Positions 26,955 through 34,775 of a stretch of DNA of 64,000 bases are shown piece after piece. Positions within the stretch are counted from its first letter, which is position 1; each line of letters begins with the position of its first letter. The stretch lies in contig NZ_AUNE01000045.1 in assembly GCF_000447755.1 (NCBI RefSeq), positions 182,902 to 246,901 of the forward strand. Direction: 5' to 3'. The stretch is from Bacteriovorax sp. BSW11_IV (lineage in GTDB: Bacteria; Bdellovibrionota; Bacteriovoracia; Bacteriovoracales; Bacteriovoracaceae). Made by a program: the position numbers and the translations under genes. The notes beneath the pieces were generated by a model that saw only the letters and a program-made list of their open reading frames with translations, did not search any database and was not told the DNA's origin.

Positions 26955-28268
26955 CTATAAATTGTTGATCAGATTACTTATTTCTTTCTTCTGAGCGTCA
27001 GAAAGCTCAGTGTAGTTCAGGTGAAGTCTGTTGATGGCATGAGCATTACTGAATTTTGAGAATAAATCAGTGGCCTGATTAATATCAAAATACTCTTTCT
27101 TGCGACCTTCATGGAGAGTTCTGACAACTTTCATCGTATATTTGCGCTTGTTGTTACTAGACGTATCAGCCGTATAGTACTTAGAAAGTCTTCCTGTTGA
27201 TGAAGAGCGAATATACTCAACACCAATTGACTCGATATAATCTTGAATTTTTTCAAGCTTAGAAAGTTGATTACCATTGAAAGATTCGTAAATCTTTTCA
27301 GGAATTTGATTTTTAACAATAGCATTGGCGTACTTGTTTTTACTCATACGCAAAACCTTCATAAGGTAATGATCATCATGTTCAATATAATCTTCGATAT
27401 TGGCAGGAATTTTATATTCATTCGAAGTTTGGAAATAATTCGAAAGAAGTTGTTCTAAGCATACCGCACGGTAGTGGAAATAAACCATAACGAACATGTG
27501 GTATCGGCTTAATAAAAAGTCATCAAAAGTAATAACGGCCCTTTCTGAAATACCTAAACAGGCTTCACCATCAATAATTGCAGGTTGAAGATTGTCGAGC
27601 ATCCAATCAAGGTCGTATGAACCGTAACTTACTCCACAGAAGTAACTGTCTCTTAATAAATAGTCCATGCGATCACAGTCTAGCTCACTTGAAACAAGTT
27701 GGTGAAGCATACCGAAGTAATTAACACCCTCTACTGTGAAGTATGCTGGATCGTTGGTGAATCCAAGAACGAGGTCAGCAACATATTTACTTTCAAGACC
27801 AAATTTCTTTTCAACTAATTTAAAACTCTCTGTAAACGAACTGTCTACAATTGCTTTAATTGTATAGTCTTCGTGAGTTGCTTGGCGATTGCTCTTAATT
27901 TCTTCTGCCGTTAAAAATTGGTGAGGAATTTTAAGTTCACTAATTGAAGGCATCACCATCTCAGTAGAGTGAGACAGGGGAGCGTGACCAATATCGTGAA
28001 GTAGACAAGCAAGCTTGAAGGTTTCTTTTAAACGAATAATTTCTTTATTATGAAGTCTATCGCGAAAGAGTTTATCAAATGCAGTTGAACCAACGTGCAT
28101 AACTCCAATCGAGTGGATAAAACGAGTGTGAGTTGCTCCTGGAAAAACATATTCAGAAAATCCAAGCTGTTTAATATTTCTTAGACGTTGAAAAAACTCT
28201 GCCCTGATAATTGGCACTTCTTCATCTAAGATGTGAATTGAGCCGTGTACTGGATCTCTAACTTCCAT
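26955..28268 (-). CDS. HD-domain phosphohydrolase (COG1078/SAMHD1-like)
   Basis: The 437-residue cytoplasmic protein opens with VRDPVHGSIHI, then THTRFIHSIGVMHVG with the first metal His and KLACLLHDIGHAPLSHSTE with the HD pair (about residues 85-103), and LDCDRMDYLLRDSYFCGVSYGSYD (about 195-218) with the distal Asp. This is the pattern of the COG1078 HD hydrolases related to dNTP triphosphohydrolases. The substrate cannot be read from sequence; dNTP or another nucleotide is likely by family. SD AGGGGA precedes ATG 28268. The glutaredoxin gene lies 20 bases upstream, probably in the same operon. Confidence 0.9.
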   Translation of the reverse strand: MEVRDPVHGSIHILDEEVPIIRAEFFQRLRNIKQLGFSEYVFPGATHTRFIHSIGVMHVGSTAFDKLFRDRLHNKEIIRLKETFKLACLLHDIGHAPLSHSTEMVMPSISELKIPHQFLTAEEIKSNRQATHEDYTIKAIVDSSFTESFKLVEKKFGLESKYVADLVLGFTNDPAYFTVEGVNYFGMLHQLVSSELDCDRMDYLLRDSYFCGVSYGSYDLDWMLDNLQPAIIDGEACLGISERAVITFDDFLLSRYHMFVMVYFHYRAVCLEQLLSNYFQTSNEYKIPANIEDYIEHDDHYLMKVLRMSKNKYANAIVKNQIPEKIYESFNGNQLSKLEKIQDYIESIGVEYIRSSSTGRLSKYYTADTSSNNKRKYTMKVVRTLHEGRKKEYFDINQATDLFSKFSNAHAINRLHLNYTELSDAQKKEISNLINNL

Positions 28269-28288
28269 TGCTTTCCCCTAAGTCGCGC

Positions 28289-28546
28289 TTATTTTTTTTC
28301 TAAATTATTAACGTTTGCTTTTAACCATCGAGCAATGTCTGCAGATTCATGCATAGGTTTGTTATCAATATACAGGCAAGGAACTGTTCTTCTTCCTGTA
28401 TCTGCAACAAGTCTGTTGAGATTCTCTCTATCTGCAAAAATGTCCTTGTAATCAACCTTTATCGACAGCTGGTCGATAACTTGTAGAACAATTTGGCAGT
28501 ATGGGCAAGTTTCGTAATAAAAAAGCTCTAATTTTGGCGTCGCCAT
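28289..28546 (-). CDS. glutaredoxin-like protein
   Basis: The 85-residue protein is a minimal thioredoxin fold with the dithiol site CPYC (residues 15-18), the cis-Pro motif RRTVPCLYID, and the glutathione-side motif ESADIARWL. These are typical of glutaredoxins and of the related GST N-terminal domain. It would reduce disulfides or glutathione adducts in the cytoplasm. SD AAGGACTT precedes the ATG. It is first in a probable two-gene unit with the HD phosphohydrolase. Confidence 0.9.
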   Translation of the reverse strand: MATPKLELFYYETCPYCQIVLQVIDQLSIKVDYKDIFADRENLNRLVADTGRRTVPCLYIDNKPMHESADIARWLKANVNNLEKK

Positions 28547-28561
28547 TTAGGAAGTCCTTAT

Positions 28562-28588
28562 AAAAACGGCTCCAGTAGTGGAGCCGTT
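28562..28588 (-). terminator. intrinsic terminator of the H1-like gene
   Basis: AACGGCTCCA (28565-28574) pairs perfectly with TGGAGCCGTT (28579-28588) around GTAG; on the minus strand a T-run follows at once. It separates the H1-like gene from the downstream glutaredoxin gene. Confidence 0.92.
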
Positions 28589-28611
28589 AGTTTGCTTTAA
28601 TTTGATTTTGT

Positions 28612-29538
28612 TTAATAGTTGTCGTCGTCTTCTTCGTCATCTAGGCCCATGGCATAGAGTTCGTCCTCATCAAGAAGATCTTTTTCATCTTCATCATCAG
28701 GCTTGTCGAAGGCATCGTTATAACCCCAACCGTAGTTGTAGTCACCAGCACCTTGGTCTTCAAATTCATCATCAGGATTGAATTCTTCTTCAAGGCCAGT
28801 TTCAGCTTCTTCGTCTTCATCAAAATCAGCTTCAGCTTCACCAGCAACAGCAACTGTTTCTTCTTCTACAGCAACAACTTCAGTTGGCTCATCTAGCTTT
28901 TCTTCTTTTTCATATTCTTTTAAAGCTGCTTTCAAAGATGGATCAAGTTGAATTTCATTTTCTTTTTTGTATTTAGCAATTGCTTCTTCACGAGAAAGTT
29001 TAGAGTCTTTCTTTGATTTTTTAGCAGTTGTTTCTGATTTTTTAGCTGCAGTTTTTTTCGGCTCAGCTTTTTTTGCAGGGGCCTTTTTCGCTACAACTTT
29101 TTTCTCTACTGCTTTTTTAGCAGGAGTTTTCTTTGCTACAACTTTTTTTGCAGGAGCTTTCTTTTCAACTTTCTTGGCAGGTGCTTTTTTAGCGGCCACT
29201 TTTTTCGTTGCTACTTTTGTTGTCTTTTTAGCAGGAGCTTTTTTAGCGACAGCTTTTTTTGCAGTTGTTTTCTTTGCAACTTTTTTTACAGCTTTCTTCG
29301 CCGTTGTTTTTTTAGCTACGGCTTTTTTTGCAGGTGCTTTTTTAGTTGCAACTTTCTTTGCAGCGACTTTTTTCGCTGGAGCTTTTTTTACAGCTTTTTT
29401 CACAGTTGCTTTTTTAGCAGGTGCTTTTTTAACCGAAGCTTTCTTAGCAGGTGCTTTTTTTACAGCAACTTTTTTCGCTGCAGTAGGTTTTTTCGCTGCT
29501 TTTTTAGCAGGAGCTTTTTTCGTTACTTTTTTCGCCAC
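28612..29538 (-). CDS. bipolar histone-H1-like protein with acidic C-terminal tail
   Basis: The 308-residue protein begins with GTG (SD AAGGAA). Residues 1 to about 175 consist of repeated Lys/Ala/Pro units (variants of [22 protein letters not shown]) as in histone H1 tails and bacterial H1-like proteins. A short structured-looking segment follows ([32 protein letters not shown], about 183-214, in parts). The last 95 residues are strongly acidic ([15 protein letters not shown] ... [10 protein letters not shown]). The basic half should bind DNA or RNA; the acidic half may self-shield, recruit partners or resemble RNA polymerase delta-type tails. It has its own promoter and terminator. Role in nucleoid compaction is inference. 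Confidence 0.85.
   Translation of the reverse strand: MAKKVTKKAPAKKAAKKPTAAKKVAVKKAPAKKASVKKAPAKKATVKKAVKKAPAKKVAAKKVATKKAPAKKAVAKKTTAKKAVKKVAKKTTAKKAVAKKAPAKKTTKVATKKVAAKKAPAKKVEKKAPAKKVVAKKTPAKKAVEKKVVAKKAPAKKAEPKKTAAKKSETTAKKSKKDSKLSREEAIAKYKKENEIQLDPSLKAALKEYEKEEKLDEPTEVVAVEEETVAVAGEAEADFDEDEEAETGLEEEFNPDDEFEDQGAGDYNYGWGYNDAFDKPDDEDEKDLLDEDELYAMGLDDEEDDDNY
29010..29530. repeat. Lys/Ala/Pro codon repeat tract
   Basis: On the + strand this tract is an imperfect array of GCTTTTTT-type units (Ala-Lys-Lys on the minus strand), repeated with variations about every 15-30 bases. It is the DNA image of the H1-like basic domain and a likely site of repeat-length variation. Confidence 0.8.
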
Positions 29539-29593
29539 AATATATTCCTTGTTATGAATTGAAAGTTGGTAGAATCCATCACAATTTATCGCC

Positions 29594-29623
29594 AGTATAG
29601 CGTTAAAAATTAACGATAATCAA
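29594..29623 (-). promoter_or_regulatory. sigma-70-type promoter of the H1-like gene with palindrome in the spacer
   Basis: On the minus strand TTGATT (29623-29618) and TATACT (29599-29594) are 18 bases apart. The spacer contains the perfect inverted repeat CGTTAA-AAA-TTAACG (29601-29615), placed like a repressor operator. The predicted start site is about 50 bases before the GTG codon. Confidence 0.6.
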
Positions 29624-29646
29624 GAATTTTTATGTCCTATTTTGCA

Positions 29647-32298
29647 CTAGAATTTTAAATCGCCAAACTCTGAAAGTTGCCCTGGTGCAAGGAGGTTTAC
29701 GAGGTTGGGTGAGCTGTATTCTTGGACTGAGTCAAACGATAGTCCAGTAGAGCGTGCCTCTGAATAAATGGTCTGCTGGCCTAAGGAAGTTTTTGAGCCA
29801 TCAATACTTCCCATACCGATGAGCTTTGTTGAATAGAAGTTTCTTCTTGGGACTTCGCCTGAAGCTGTGTCACTCAATTGTCTTGGTCCAGGAATGTAAC
29901 CTGTTGAAAATTGAGCAGGATCATAATCAGTAGGCGTCTTAAACGTCGAAAGATAGAAGTTTGGATAGTCTTGATTGGCAGAGGCCTCGTCGTTGAAAAA
30001 GCGAACAATAGCATCTGGAAGGGGCTCAATATTACACTTGGTTCCCGAGCCTTTGAAGAATTGGAAATATTTTGCTGCGATACTAAGTTTTGGCTTAGGC
30101 AATGTACAGTTGTTGATTTCGTTTTGTAGATTTCCTGTGTGGACAGTGTTGGCCGCGTCGAGGTAGCGGTCAGAGTTTCCTTGTCCTGAAGTATTGATAT
30201 TTGTTTTCATGGCCGTGGCCACTTGTTCAAGAGAGCTTAAAAAATTATCCACGGCCGTTTGGCTGTAATTGATATAATCCACAATCGTCTGTGTGATGGC
30301 AGAAGGTGTATCGTACAAAGTCTCTGGTCCATATAGAGGAGCAAAGAGGTGGTAGTAGATATTTCCATAAGGAGTATCTTGGAGCTTTTCAACTGAAGGA
30401 ATACTCGCCATTTTTGCACTATCGGCCTGAGCGTCAACGGCAAAGTGAGGGATCATATAATTTGCAGCTTCATAACGAGTCGGTTGGCGTACATTTTCTA
30501 GAGCTTCATTAATATTATTCGCATCTAGAACTACTGATCCGGTAGAGCTTGCAGGGAGATTTTCTAAGAAATATCTGAACTGATTGGCGTTATAGAGTCC
30601 CAGAGTTTCTGTACTATTATTGGCCTGAAGAACATTATTTGCATACAAAAGAGTCTCGATTGATTTAGGGTCCATTGGAGCTGAGTCACCAGGTCTTAGA
30701 TCGTAAACGAGATTGGGAATACTAAACAGAGCGACATTTCCAGCAAGAGGGGCCCCGCCAATATCTTGAAATTGATTTTCAACCCAAAACGGGTTTGTTG
30801 TCATATTCCCTAGTGGAATCGGCATACCAGGTTTGAAAGTTAGTCCTGTTGTATTTAGGCCTGAGACATAATTATTTGAGCGCGCCTGTGGACCATCTGG
30901 CATACGAGGGCGAACGCTTTGTTTTCCTGGATCTGGAGCGAAAAGCATTGGCCCAATTTTTCCACCAAATGGTTTTGCCGCTGCATAGGCCTTAAGAGTG
31001 ATCCCTTTTTCTCTGTCGCCAAATGGGTAGAACAGACCAATGTAATTGGCCTCACCTTTTACTGCATAGTAAGTGAGAACCTCTGGGTTTTTTACAAAAC
31101 CAGTGAGGTAGCCAGGAACTGGAAGTGCCGTTTTTGATACACCACAAGTTGCTTGAATATCGACATTTCCAAGATCTCCAACAGTTTCACTATCACTTTC
31201 GTTGGAAACAAATGTGTGAAAGAAAGTTGCAAGATTAACAGGCATGGCCAGAAGATCGAGATAGTATTTTTCTACTTGTGCTCCACCTGGAAGAAGAACT
31301 CCACTAAGTGTTGCGGGGCTTGGAATATAAGGGGCAGGGGCAAGTTCTGTTAAAGTAAATGAACTCGCAAATTCATCACCATTATCTCCTGCACTTGAAT
31401 CTTTAGTGGAGCCTCCAGATAAATTTCTAAAAGCACTCATGAAGGCCTTAATAGGTCTTTCATTTTTTGGATAACCGTTTGGATACTCAGCTTGAAGATC
31501 AGATACTGGTGTACAGGGAACTCCAGCATTATCTAGACAAATCGGTTGAGCAACAGGTGCTCTGTTGACGATATCTTCAAGGTTTCGCACGCGAAGCCCC
31601 AGTTCAATGGCCTGTGGCCATGCTCCCGGTCTTTGCGCCGCAAGCATTGGAGCATCAGAGAAAATTTCTTTTTTTGTTCCAAAGGCCCAAATCATGGCGG
31701 CCGCAAAATTCATATCAGAGCGCGCCGAACAGGCCTTTGCTTTAAGAGTTACAAATTGATTGATGGCGGATTCAAAATACTCACTTACATCGGGAAGCCC
31801 AACAGATTCAAAGCGAGGAAGACCCGGGATAGCATAAATCCCACAAATATTTCTCGAGCTACCAAAGTGCAAACAAATACTCGGGGCATTGAATGGATCG
31901 TAGTTTGTGGCCCCTGCAATTGTCGAGAGGCGAAAGTTGATACGATCACCTGTGATGGCGCTAGCATGAGTCTTAATATTTCCGCGCTGACCAATGACGT
32001 AATACTTGAACATCCATTCTTTATAAGTATTGCGAAGTTCCCAATTCAGGTAACCAATATTCGTAAGCTGGCGTGCTTGAGTGGCGGCCCCTGACCAGGC
32101 GGCGGCATCGACGGCATTTTGAAGATTGATTTTGGCCTTAACAAAAAGCCCGACATTGATGACAAAGGCGAGCATTGTCATAAGAACGATCAGAACAATT
32201 CCGAGGAAAATACTCAACTGTCCACGCTCATCTTTTGTGAAAGCGCTTTTCGTTTTTACGAGTGAATTGTGAGAATTTCTAAAAACTCTATCATCCAT
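29647..32298 (-). CDS. large TadE/TadG-like (Flp pilus-assembly) exported protein
   Basis: The chosen start ATG 32298 has AAGGA at 9-base spacing; ATG 32307 has its SD too close. The N-terminus has RGQLSIFLGIVLIVLMTMLAFVINVGLFVKAKINLQNAVDAAAWSGA (about residues 27-73, given for its parts: charged lead, one helix, then the aligned NAVDAAA motif), as in TadG/pilus-assembly proteins. The remaining 800 residues are extracytoplasmic, rich in Pro/Gly/Asn, with scattered Cys pairs (FGSSRNICG, LKAKACSARS, CLDNAGVPCTP). TadG proteins are normally 400-600 residues and lie in tad operons; no other tad gene is present here. Possibly an adhesin or surface assembly factor. Confidence 0.78.
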   Translation of the reverse strand: MDDRVFRNSHNSLVKTKSAFTKDERGQLSIFLGIVLIVLMTMLAFVINVGLFVKAKINLQNAVDAAAWSGAATQARQLTNIGYLNWELRNTYKEWMFKYYVIGQRGNIKTHASAITGDRINFRLSTIAGATNYDPFNAPSICLHFGSSRNICGIYAIPGLPRFESVGLPDVSEYFESAINQFVTLKAKACSARSDMNFAAAMIWAFGTKKEIFSDAPMLAAQRPGAWPQAIELGLRVRNLEDIVNRAPVAQPICLDNAGVPCTPVSDLQAEYPNGYPKNERPIKAFMSAFRNLSGGSTKDSSAGDNGDEFASSFTLTELAPAPYIPSPATLSGVLLPGGAQVEKYYLDLLAMPVNLATFFHTFVSNESDSETVGDLGNVDIQATCGVSKTALPVPGYLTGFVKNPEVLTYYAVKGEANYIGLFYPFGDREKGITLKAYAAAKPFGGKIGPMLFAPDPGKQSVRPRMPDGPQARSNNYVSGLNTTGLTFKPGMPIPLGNMTTNPFWVENQFQDIGGAPLAGNVALFSIPNLVYDLRPGDSAPMDPKSIETLLYANNVLQANNSTETLGLYNANQFRYFLENLPASSTGSVVLDANNINEALENVRQPTRYEAANYMIPHFAVDAQADSAKMASIPSVEKLQDTPYGNIYYHLFAPLYGPETLYDTPSAITQTIVDYINYSQTAVDNFLSSLEQVATAMKTNINTSGQGNSDRYLDAANTVHTGNLQNEINNCTLPKPKLSIAAKYFQFFKGSGTKCNIEPLPDAIVRFFNDEASANQDYPNFYLSTFKTPTDYDPAQFSTGYIPGPRQLSDTASGEVPRRNFYSTKLIGMGSIDGSKTSLGQQTIYSEARSTGLSFDSVQEYSSPNLVNLLAPGQLSEFGDLKF

Positions 32299-32353
32299 TG
32301 GAATCATTCCTTAGTGTCTTAATGCTACTGGAGCCACAGTGGAGCGTCAATTT

Positions 32354-32381
32354 TTGTCCACTAAATCTTTGGAATTATATT
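32354..32381 (+). promoter_or_regulatory. putative sigma-70 promoter of the intergenic RNA
   Basis: TTGTCC (32354-32359) and TATATT (32376-32381) with a 16-base spacer match the consensus at 4 and 5 of 6 positions. The start site would be near 32388. Confidence 0.45.
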
Positions 32382-32387
32382 TCAAAG

Positions 32388-32572
32388 CGCGTGCGTCAAA
32401 ATGGCCTGAATTTTGTAACTACGAAGGTCAGGACCATGGAGAGGTCTGCGCCCATGGACGTGGAACGTTGGCTTAGCAGGCAACCCCTTCACAAGTATCA
32501 CTTTTCTTTGAACCACATCCACTCGGATGTTTCTTACTCTGAGCATCGCGGGGTGCTCAGAGCGCCTTTTTT
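32388..32572 (+). ncRNA. candidate structured RNA (sRNA or leader), family unknown
   Basis: The 326-base gap 32308-32633 holds no convincing gene but has a promoter-like pair, several hairpins and a terminator. Hairpin 1: ATGGCCTGA (32401-32409) with TCAGG-A-CCAT (32428-32437), 9 bp with one bulged A and an 18-base loop. Hairpin 2: ACATCC (32515-32520) with GGATGT (32525-32530), loop ACTC. The end is the terminator at 32537-32572. The segment is visibly richer in G+C than its surroundings, as structured RNAs are in AT-rich genomes. Four GGA trinucleotides lie between 32431 and 32464, one in CATGGACGT, close to the CsrA recognition sequence, so a CsrA-sequestering RNA is one hypothesis; a leader riboswitch for the 32634 gene is another. 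Confidence 0.5.
32537..32572 (+). terminator. terminator with a mutually exclusive alternative hairpin
   Basis: CTCTGAGCA (32537-32545) pairs with TGCTCAGAG (32554-32562), 9 bp, but CGCC separates it from the T6 run (32567-32572). A second hairpin, GGTGC (32552-32556) with GCGCC (32562-32566), abuts the T-run directly and shares bases with the first. The two exclude each other, as in attenuators. Confidence 0.7.
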
Positions 32573-32633
32573 ACCCGCTATAAAGGGGTTTGAGGAATTG
32601 GTACAATGATTAGATGAGGAGGACGTATTTAGT

Positions 32634-33026
32634 ATGAAAATCAGGCAAGTTCACAATCCGTTAGAAAATCGCGTTTTTAAATATAAGAATCCGAGTATGG
32701 AATTTTACTGCCCTCTTTGTCGCACTAAAAGAGCGTTCACTTCAACACCACGTATGTCTGTTAAAAATTATTTTCAATGTGTTTTAACGACAGCTTTTCT
32801 CATGGCCTGCTTTTGGCCGCTTATGGGATTTAAATCTTTTTTCATTTTCTTTTTTGTGTGGGCCGCTTTTGAAGCGGGAGTACGAATGAATTTTAGAAAA
32901 GAAATTCCATGCCCTCATTGTGGCTTCGATGCTTCATGGTATAAGAAGGATGTGAAGAAGGCGCATAAAATTGTGACTGACTTTTGGCAGAGCAAGGCCC
33001 CTCACGAAAATAACGCCCAAGGCTAA
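32634..33026 (+). CDS. membrane protein with split zinc-ribbon
   Basis: The 130-residue protein has CPLC (about residues 25-28) near the start and CPHC (about 101-104) after a hydrophobic segment of one or two helices (VLTTAFLMACFWPLMGFKSFFIFFFVWAAF, about 49-78). The two CxxC knuckles are 75 residues apart and on the same side of the membrane if the insert is a hairpin, so they could form one zinc site. SD AGGAGG (32617-32622) is 11 bases from the ATG. Function unknown; it follows the candidate RNA. Confidence 0.7.
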   Translation: MKIRQVHNPLENRVFKYKNPSMEFYCPLCRTKRAFTSTPRMSVKNYFQCVLTTAFLMACFWPLMGFKSFFIFFFVWAAFEAGVRMNFRKEIPCPHCGFDASWYKKDVKKAHKIVTDFWQSKAPHENNAQG

Positions 33027-33221
33027 AAAAATATTTATCACGCATATAGTCTTTTGGATTTTAAAATCAAGTCTTTAGCACTAGGTCTTTCTATCATCTT
33101 ATTGCACCTCTAAAATATGACTTCTAAATCGATGATCTTCGTACTATCTTCGATGTCACATTATTAATGTAAGTCATACTGGGATTCTAAAGTTGTTCCC
33201 ATTATGTTTTGGAGGAATCGC

Positions 33222-33698
33222 ATGAGCGTAAACAAGGTAATTTTAATTGGTCGTCTAGGACAAGATCCTGAACTTAAGTACACACCAGCTGGTGCAGCTG
33301 TTTGTTCATTCACACTTGCTACAAGTGAATCATGGACAGACAAGTCTGGTCAAAAACAAGAAAAAACTGAATGGCACAGAGTTGTTGTTTGGGGAAAACT
33401 AGGTGAACTTTGTAACCAATACCTAGCTAAAGGTAGACAAGCATTTGTTGAAGGTGCTCTTCAAACAAGAAGCTGGGAACAAGACGGTCAAAAAAGATAT
33501 ATGACAGAAATTAACGCAAAAAGCGTTCAATTCTTAGGTGGTCAAGCTGGTGCAGGAGCTGGTTCAAATGCTTCTTACGGTCAAAGAGACAATAGCATGA
33601 ACCAAGAGCCATCATTTAGATCACAAGAAACAGCTATGAATCAAGATTATGATATCTCAACAGATTCTAGCTTCACTGCTGATGACATTCCGTTTTAG
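33222..33698 (+). CDS. ssb: single-stranded DNA-binding protein
   Basis: The 158-residue protein starts at ATG 33222 ([20 protein letters not shown]) with the SD GGAGGA five bases upstream; an in-frame ATG at 33204 is upstream of the SD. The OB fold spans about residues 1-110 ([23 protein letters not shown]), a Gly/Ser/Asn/Gln-rich linker follows, and the tail ends in DDIPF, the partner-binding tip. Codon bias is strong, fitting high expression. A terminator follows. Confidence 0.97.
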   Translation: MSVNKVILIGRLGQDPELKYTPAGAAVCSFTLATSESWTDKSGQKQEKTEWHRVVVWGKLGELCNQYLAKGRQAFVEGALQTRSWEQDGQKRYMTEINAKSVQFLGGQAGAGAGSNASYGQRDNSMNQEPSFRSQETAMNQDYDISTDSSFTADDIPF

Positions 33699-33731
33699 TC
33701 ATTAACAGATCATCATTTAGAAGTCACAATT

Positions 33732-33755
33732 AAAGGGAGCATTTTTGCTCCCTTT
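33732..33755 (+). terminator. terminator after ssb
   Basis: AAAGGGAGCA (33732-33741) pairs with TGCTCCCTTT (33746-33755) around TTTT; only a short T-run is built into the stem end. It lies 33 bases after the ssb stop codon. Confidence 0.8.
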
Positions 33756-33773
33756 ATCATATCTGGAGTTCAG

Positions 33774-34619
33774 ATGAAAAATATTGTGATCGTCGTATCT
33801 TTTGTTTTTGGTATTATTGCTGGTAAGTTTTATTTCACCGAAGATGCTGTGAAAGTTCCGGTAAACGAGTCCGCCCCAATTTCTAAAGTCCAAGAAAAAC
33901 CGCAAATTGATTTTGAAGAATACCTCACATTAAAAAATGAAAGAGAAAAATACCTTAAGGCCGAAGAGTTGTATGGAAAAATGATGATCATGTTTCTAGC
34001 AAGTATTGGCCTAAGAGAGCAGGGGATCGTTAAGCAGATTCAGCAAGAGCGCGAAAGTTATGTGGCTGGTCTTGAGCAAAAAATTAAAGAAAGTGAATCT
34101 CTTTTGAAAGAAAAGCAAAGTGAGATTTCAAATTTTGAAAAACGTTTTGAAGACGTTCGTGCTGCCAATGATAAGAATGATAAAAAAGAAGAGAATAATA
34201 AGAAGACCAAAGAGTCTGAAGTTTTAGAGCGATTGCAAAAGAGTACTTATATGACTTCAAATGATCGTCTTCTTATGAAAAGTCTTTTTGGAGAGTTTTC
34301 TGGTCAGATCACAATGAAGGGAAAGAATTATTTTATGGTTGTGAAATCAACATTTAGAAAAAATGCTGATAAGCAAATAGATGGTGAGGCCAATATTTTA
34401 TTATATGAAGGTGACAAAGAAGTTTCTAATAGTACAAGTCGTGGTGACAATAGGGCCTTTCGTTCAGTTGATAGCAGTTCAAATTCTTTTATTGTGGAAA
34501 TCAGTCCAGATATTTTTGCTGAGTTGGAATATGTTAACAATGGAGACTATTTAAAAGGTCTTATTTATGACAAAGTCGGTAAGCAAATCGGAAAAACTTT
34601 AGGTCTCGAAAGACAATAG
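33774..34619 (+). CDS. membrane-anchored coiled-coil protein of unknown function
   Basis: The 281-residue protein has an N-terminal anchor or signal (IVIVVSFVFGIIAGKFYF, residues 3-20), a long charged coiled coil (about 45-165, IQQERESYVAGLEQKIKESESLLKEKQ and KKEENNKKTKES), and a C-terminal beta-rich domain (about 175-281: GEFSGQITMKGKNYFMVVKS, GEANILLYEGDKEVSNSTSRG). No family recognised. It is transcribed from the ssb side but after a terminator, so probably from its own promoter. Confidence 0.72.
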   Translation: MKNIVIVVSFVFGIIAGKFYFTEDAVKVPVNESAPISKVQEKPQIDFEEYLTLKNEREKYLKAEELYGKMMIMFLASIGLREQGIVKQIQQERESYVAGLEQKIKESESLLKEKQSEISNFEKRFEDVRAANDKNDKKEENNKKTKESEVLERLQKSTYMTSNDRLLMKSLFGEFSGQITMKGKNYFMVVKSTFRKNADKQIDGEANILLYEGDKEVSNSTSRGDNRAFRSVDSSSNSFIVEISPDIFAELEYVNNGDYLKGLIYDKVGKQIGKTLGLERQ

Positions 34620-34775
34620 GAAATTTCAAATAGTTGTTTGCTTCTAGGCCAAAAATATGGGCAGAATGCTCTGTCCATTCTCATCTAATTTCAGTCTGTT
34701 ATAACGTCATTTTATATTTAGGAAATCATTCAAAAAATCCGATAAGATGAGAGATGGTCTCCTAAGGAATAAACT

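Noticed and set aside
28967..29557. Long + strand ORF (Phe/Ala-rich, 196 codons) opposite the H1-like gene
   Set aside because: It is the antisense image of the Lys/Ala repeat codons (GCT TTT TT). It has no SD and an implausible composition.
31546..32094. 182-codon + strand ORF inside the TadG-like gene
   Set aside because: Shadow frame of a coherent minus-strand gene with N-terminal membrane helix and SD; the translation is rich in Cys/Arg without pattern.
32401..32470. SRP (4.5S) RNA, suggested by AGGTCAGGACC
   Set aside because: The conserved GGAAGCAGCC-type loop of helix 8 does not follow; only the short GGTCAGG string matches.
32298..32609. 103-codon + strand ORF across the candidate RNA; internal ATG 32436 would give 57 codons ending 24 bases before the next gene
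   Set aside because: Its codons (CCC, CGC, GGG, AGG) are unlike the neighbours, the start lacks a good SD, and the bases are better explained by hairpins and a terminator. It remains a minor alternative.
33027..33221. Riboswitch (GEMM or other) before ssb
   Set aside because: The gap is AT-rich without conserved riboswitch sequence or stable hairpins.
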